DNA of 6,462 bases, from NCBI GenBank assembly GCA_007121565.1, contig SKKI01000238.1:1-6462 (forward strand). The letters run 5' to 3'. The notes beneath the pieces are model-generated. The model was not told where the DNA came from and made no database searches. It saw only the letters and a program-made list of their open reading frames with translations. This DNA is from Phycisphaerae bacterium (lineage in GTDB: Bacteria > Planctomycetota > Phycisphaerae > Sedimentisphaerales > Anaerohalosphaeraceae). Shown here in pieces: positions 5,356 through 6,462 of the stretch; the first letter of the stretch is position 1, and each line of letters begins with the position of its first letter. The translations under genes were made by a program, and so were the position numbers.

Positions 5356-6209
5356 ATACACATAAGTTACAATTCGATGGCAACCGTGCGGCCTTTACCC
5401 TGGTCGAGACGCTGACGGTCCTGGCCCTGTCAGCCGTCCTGCTGACAGCCGTCCTGCAGATGTACCATCGCGTGCGGCGGGATGTCAGCCAGTTGACCGG
5501 CCACCTGGAAGACAATCGGCTGACGCGCGAAATCCTGCACAAAATCGCCGAGGACATCGACCGGCTGGCTGCGCCCGGGTTTGATGCGAAAATCCAGTTT
5601 CGCAATAAATACGACAACGGCCATAACGCGGCACAGTTGACACTGGAAAACAACTTCTACGGCAAGGGCAATCCGCCGCGGCAGCAGTTGTACGAGCGCG
5701 TCATCTGGCAGACCACGTATGACCCGTTTTCAGAGTCCCTGATTTTGTATCGGATGCACGAAGGGCTGAACCTGGAGGACAAAGTGCTCGCAGCCGGCTC
5801 GGATGTGGCCTCCGGCGAGCGTTTGTTTATTCCGATTACCGAGGGCCTGACGCACTTTGAGGTGCAGTCGCTGATGGCCGACGAGGTATCCTCGGCCGCC
5901 TGGACGTCGGACACACTGCCTACCGCGGTGCGTATCGGGATTTCGTTTGCCCCGCTGGAAGAGCTGCCCGACGGCAGTATTGGGGTGCCCGAGGAAGCGA
6001 TTCTGTACCGTTCGGTCGCTGTGGATCGCAGCCGCTTTATTGCCTATGAGTTTATCCAGCGCCAACTGGATGTGGATGATCTGGATGCAGCCGACCCCAA
6101 TGAGGCGGACATGGACCAGGCATGGGATGAAGATGAGTTTGACGAATTTGACGAACTAGACGAAGACCTCGACCCCGACACTGAGCAAGACGGAAATACG
6201 AGACGCTGA
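5352..6209 (+). CDS. gspJ: Minor pseudopilin GspJ with acidic C-terminal tail
   Basis: Minor pseudopilin that joins GspI and GspK in the pseudopilus tip. It is 285 aa, longer than the usual roughly 200. The leader of 14 residues ends in RAA, followed by FTLVETLTVLALSAVLL: Ala14 at -1, Phe15 at +1, Glu19 at +5. The mature N-terminal helix continues through QMYHRVRRDVSQL, and DNRLTREILHKIAEDIDRL (55-72) matches the GspJ family pattern of a helix rich in R and D after the membrane segment. The beta-rich body includes SLILYRMHEGL and ITEGLTHFEVQ, and TAVRIGISF near 191-199 fits the typical 'P.aV.v.l' strand. The tail from about 240 is strongly acidic (23 Asp/Glu in 42 residues at 240-281). No ribosome binding site is seen, and the start overlaps the gspI stop by 4 bp, so translation is probably coupled. 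Confidence 0.88.
   Translation: MNTHKLQFDGNRAAFTLVETLTVLALSAVLLTAVLQMYHRVRRDVSQLTGHLEDNRLTREILHKIAEDIDRLAAPGFDAKIQFRNKYDNGHNAAQLTLENNFYGKGNPPRQQLYERVIWQTTYDPFSESLILYRMHEGLNLEDKVLAAGSDVASGERLFIPITEGLTHFEVQSLMADEVSSAAWTSDTLPTAVRIGISFAPLEELPDGSIGVPEEAILYRSVAVDRSRFIAYEFIQRQLDVDDLDAADPNEADMDQAWDEDEFDEFDELDEDLDPDTEQDGNTRR
6132..6167 (+). repeat. 9-bp periodic tract coding the acidic tail of GspJ
   Basis: Four in-frame units GATGAGTTT, GACGAATTT, GACGAACTA, GACGAAGAC encode DEF-DEF-DEL-DED. The units differ mainly at wobble positions and the last codon. This looks like a short coding tandem duplication. Confidence 0.6.
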
Positions 6210-6240
6210 TCGCCCGGTGCAGATCGTATAATTGAATTGC

Positions 6241-6462
6241 ATGGCAGAACGAAATACAATGAGACCCAACCCACGGACAACACGTTCGCAGACACAGCGG
6301 CCCGCGGGCATCGCCCTGATCATCGCGGTGGTGACGCTGGCGGTGCTTTCCTCGCTGCTGGCGGGACTGTCGCTGCGCGTCTCCATGGCCAAACGGCGGC
6401 AGGCCTATATCGTCGAATACCAGCGGGCACGTTATGCGCTGGATTCGGCCTTGAAATATGCC
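6241..6462 (+). CDS. gspK: Minor pseudopilin GspK (3' partial)
   Basis: Start of the largest minor pseudopilin, which caps the pseudopilus tip. The frame is open from the ATG at 6241 to the window edge (74 codons). An alternative ATG at 6259 is in frame; neither has a clear Shine-Dalgarno. The leader is 23 residues and basic, ending in RPAG, followed by IALIIAVVTLAVLSSLLAGLSL. Cleavage after Gly23 puts Ile at +1 and Ile28, not Glu, at +5; lack of the +5 Glu is a known GspK hallmark. After the helix, RRQAYIVEYQRARYALDSALKYA matches the family's typical 'R..A...A..A...A' helix. It lies 31 bp after gspJ in the expected order, and the rest of the gene is beyond the window. Confidence 0.88.
   Translation, partial: MAERNTMRPNPRTTRSQTQRPAGIALIIAVVTLAVLSSLLAGLSLRVSMAKRRQAYIVEYQRARYALDSALKYA

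Noticed and set aside
6141..6164. GACGAA words in gspJ as another copy of the heptad arms
   Set aside because: The period here is 9 bp and in frame, encoding Asp-Glu units; the 7-bp spacing of the arms is absent.

Overview
The window is a segment of a type II secretion system (T2SS, general secretory pathway) operon. Seven co-directional genes lie on the + strand in the classical order gspE-gspF-gspG-gspH-gspI-gspJ-gspK. gspE enters from the left edge without its N-terminus and gspK leaves at the right edge after about 74 codons. gspC/D/L/M and the prepilin peptidase are not in view. GspE is the cytoplasmic ATPase and GspF the inner-membrane platform protein it drives. GspG is the major pseudopilin, and GspH, I, J and K are the minor pseudopilins that form the tip of the pseudopilus.

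The host is GC-rich (40 G/C of 60 in a sampled line of gspF). Ala at -1 of the prepilin cleavage site in three of five pseudopilins and an IVP-type four-helix-bundle gene would fit a Planctomycetota/PVC bacterium, perhaps Phycisphaerae. This is an inference from style; no rRNA or marker gene is present.

Layout: gspE (1-1580); a 426-bp AT-rich insert (1585-2010) with inverted arms of 7-bp repeats around a 23S-rRNA-intervening-sequence-type four-helix-bundle gene; gspF (2019-3233); gspG (3290-3721); an AT-only-like repeat block (3727-3792); gspH (3827-4384); a small GC-rich palindrome (4388-4411); gspI (4432-5355) with an unusual repeat-bearing C-terminal extension; gspJ (5352-6209), overlapping gspI by 4 bp and ending in an acidic tail; and the start of gspK (6241-6462). 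No gene-free stretch exceeds about 110 bp.

The most interesting part is the insert between gspE and gspF. It sits 4 nt after the gspE stop and 8 nt before the gspF start, so it damages neither gene. Its arms can pair like those of the intervening sequences in 23S rRNA, but here the element lies in a protein-coding operon. Three of the operon's junctions each carry a different kind of small repeat, so intergenic gaps seem to be tolerated landing sites in this genome.
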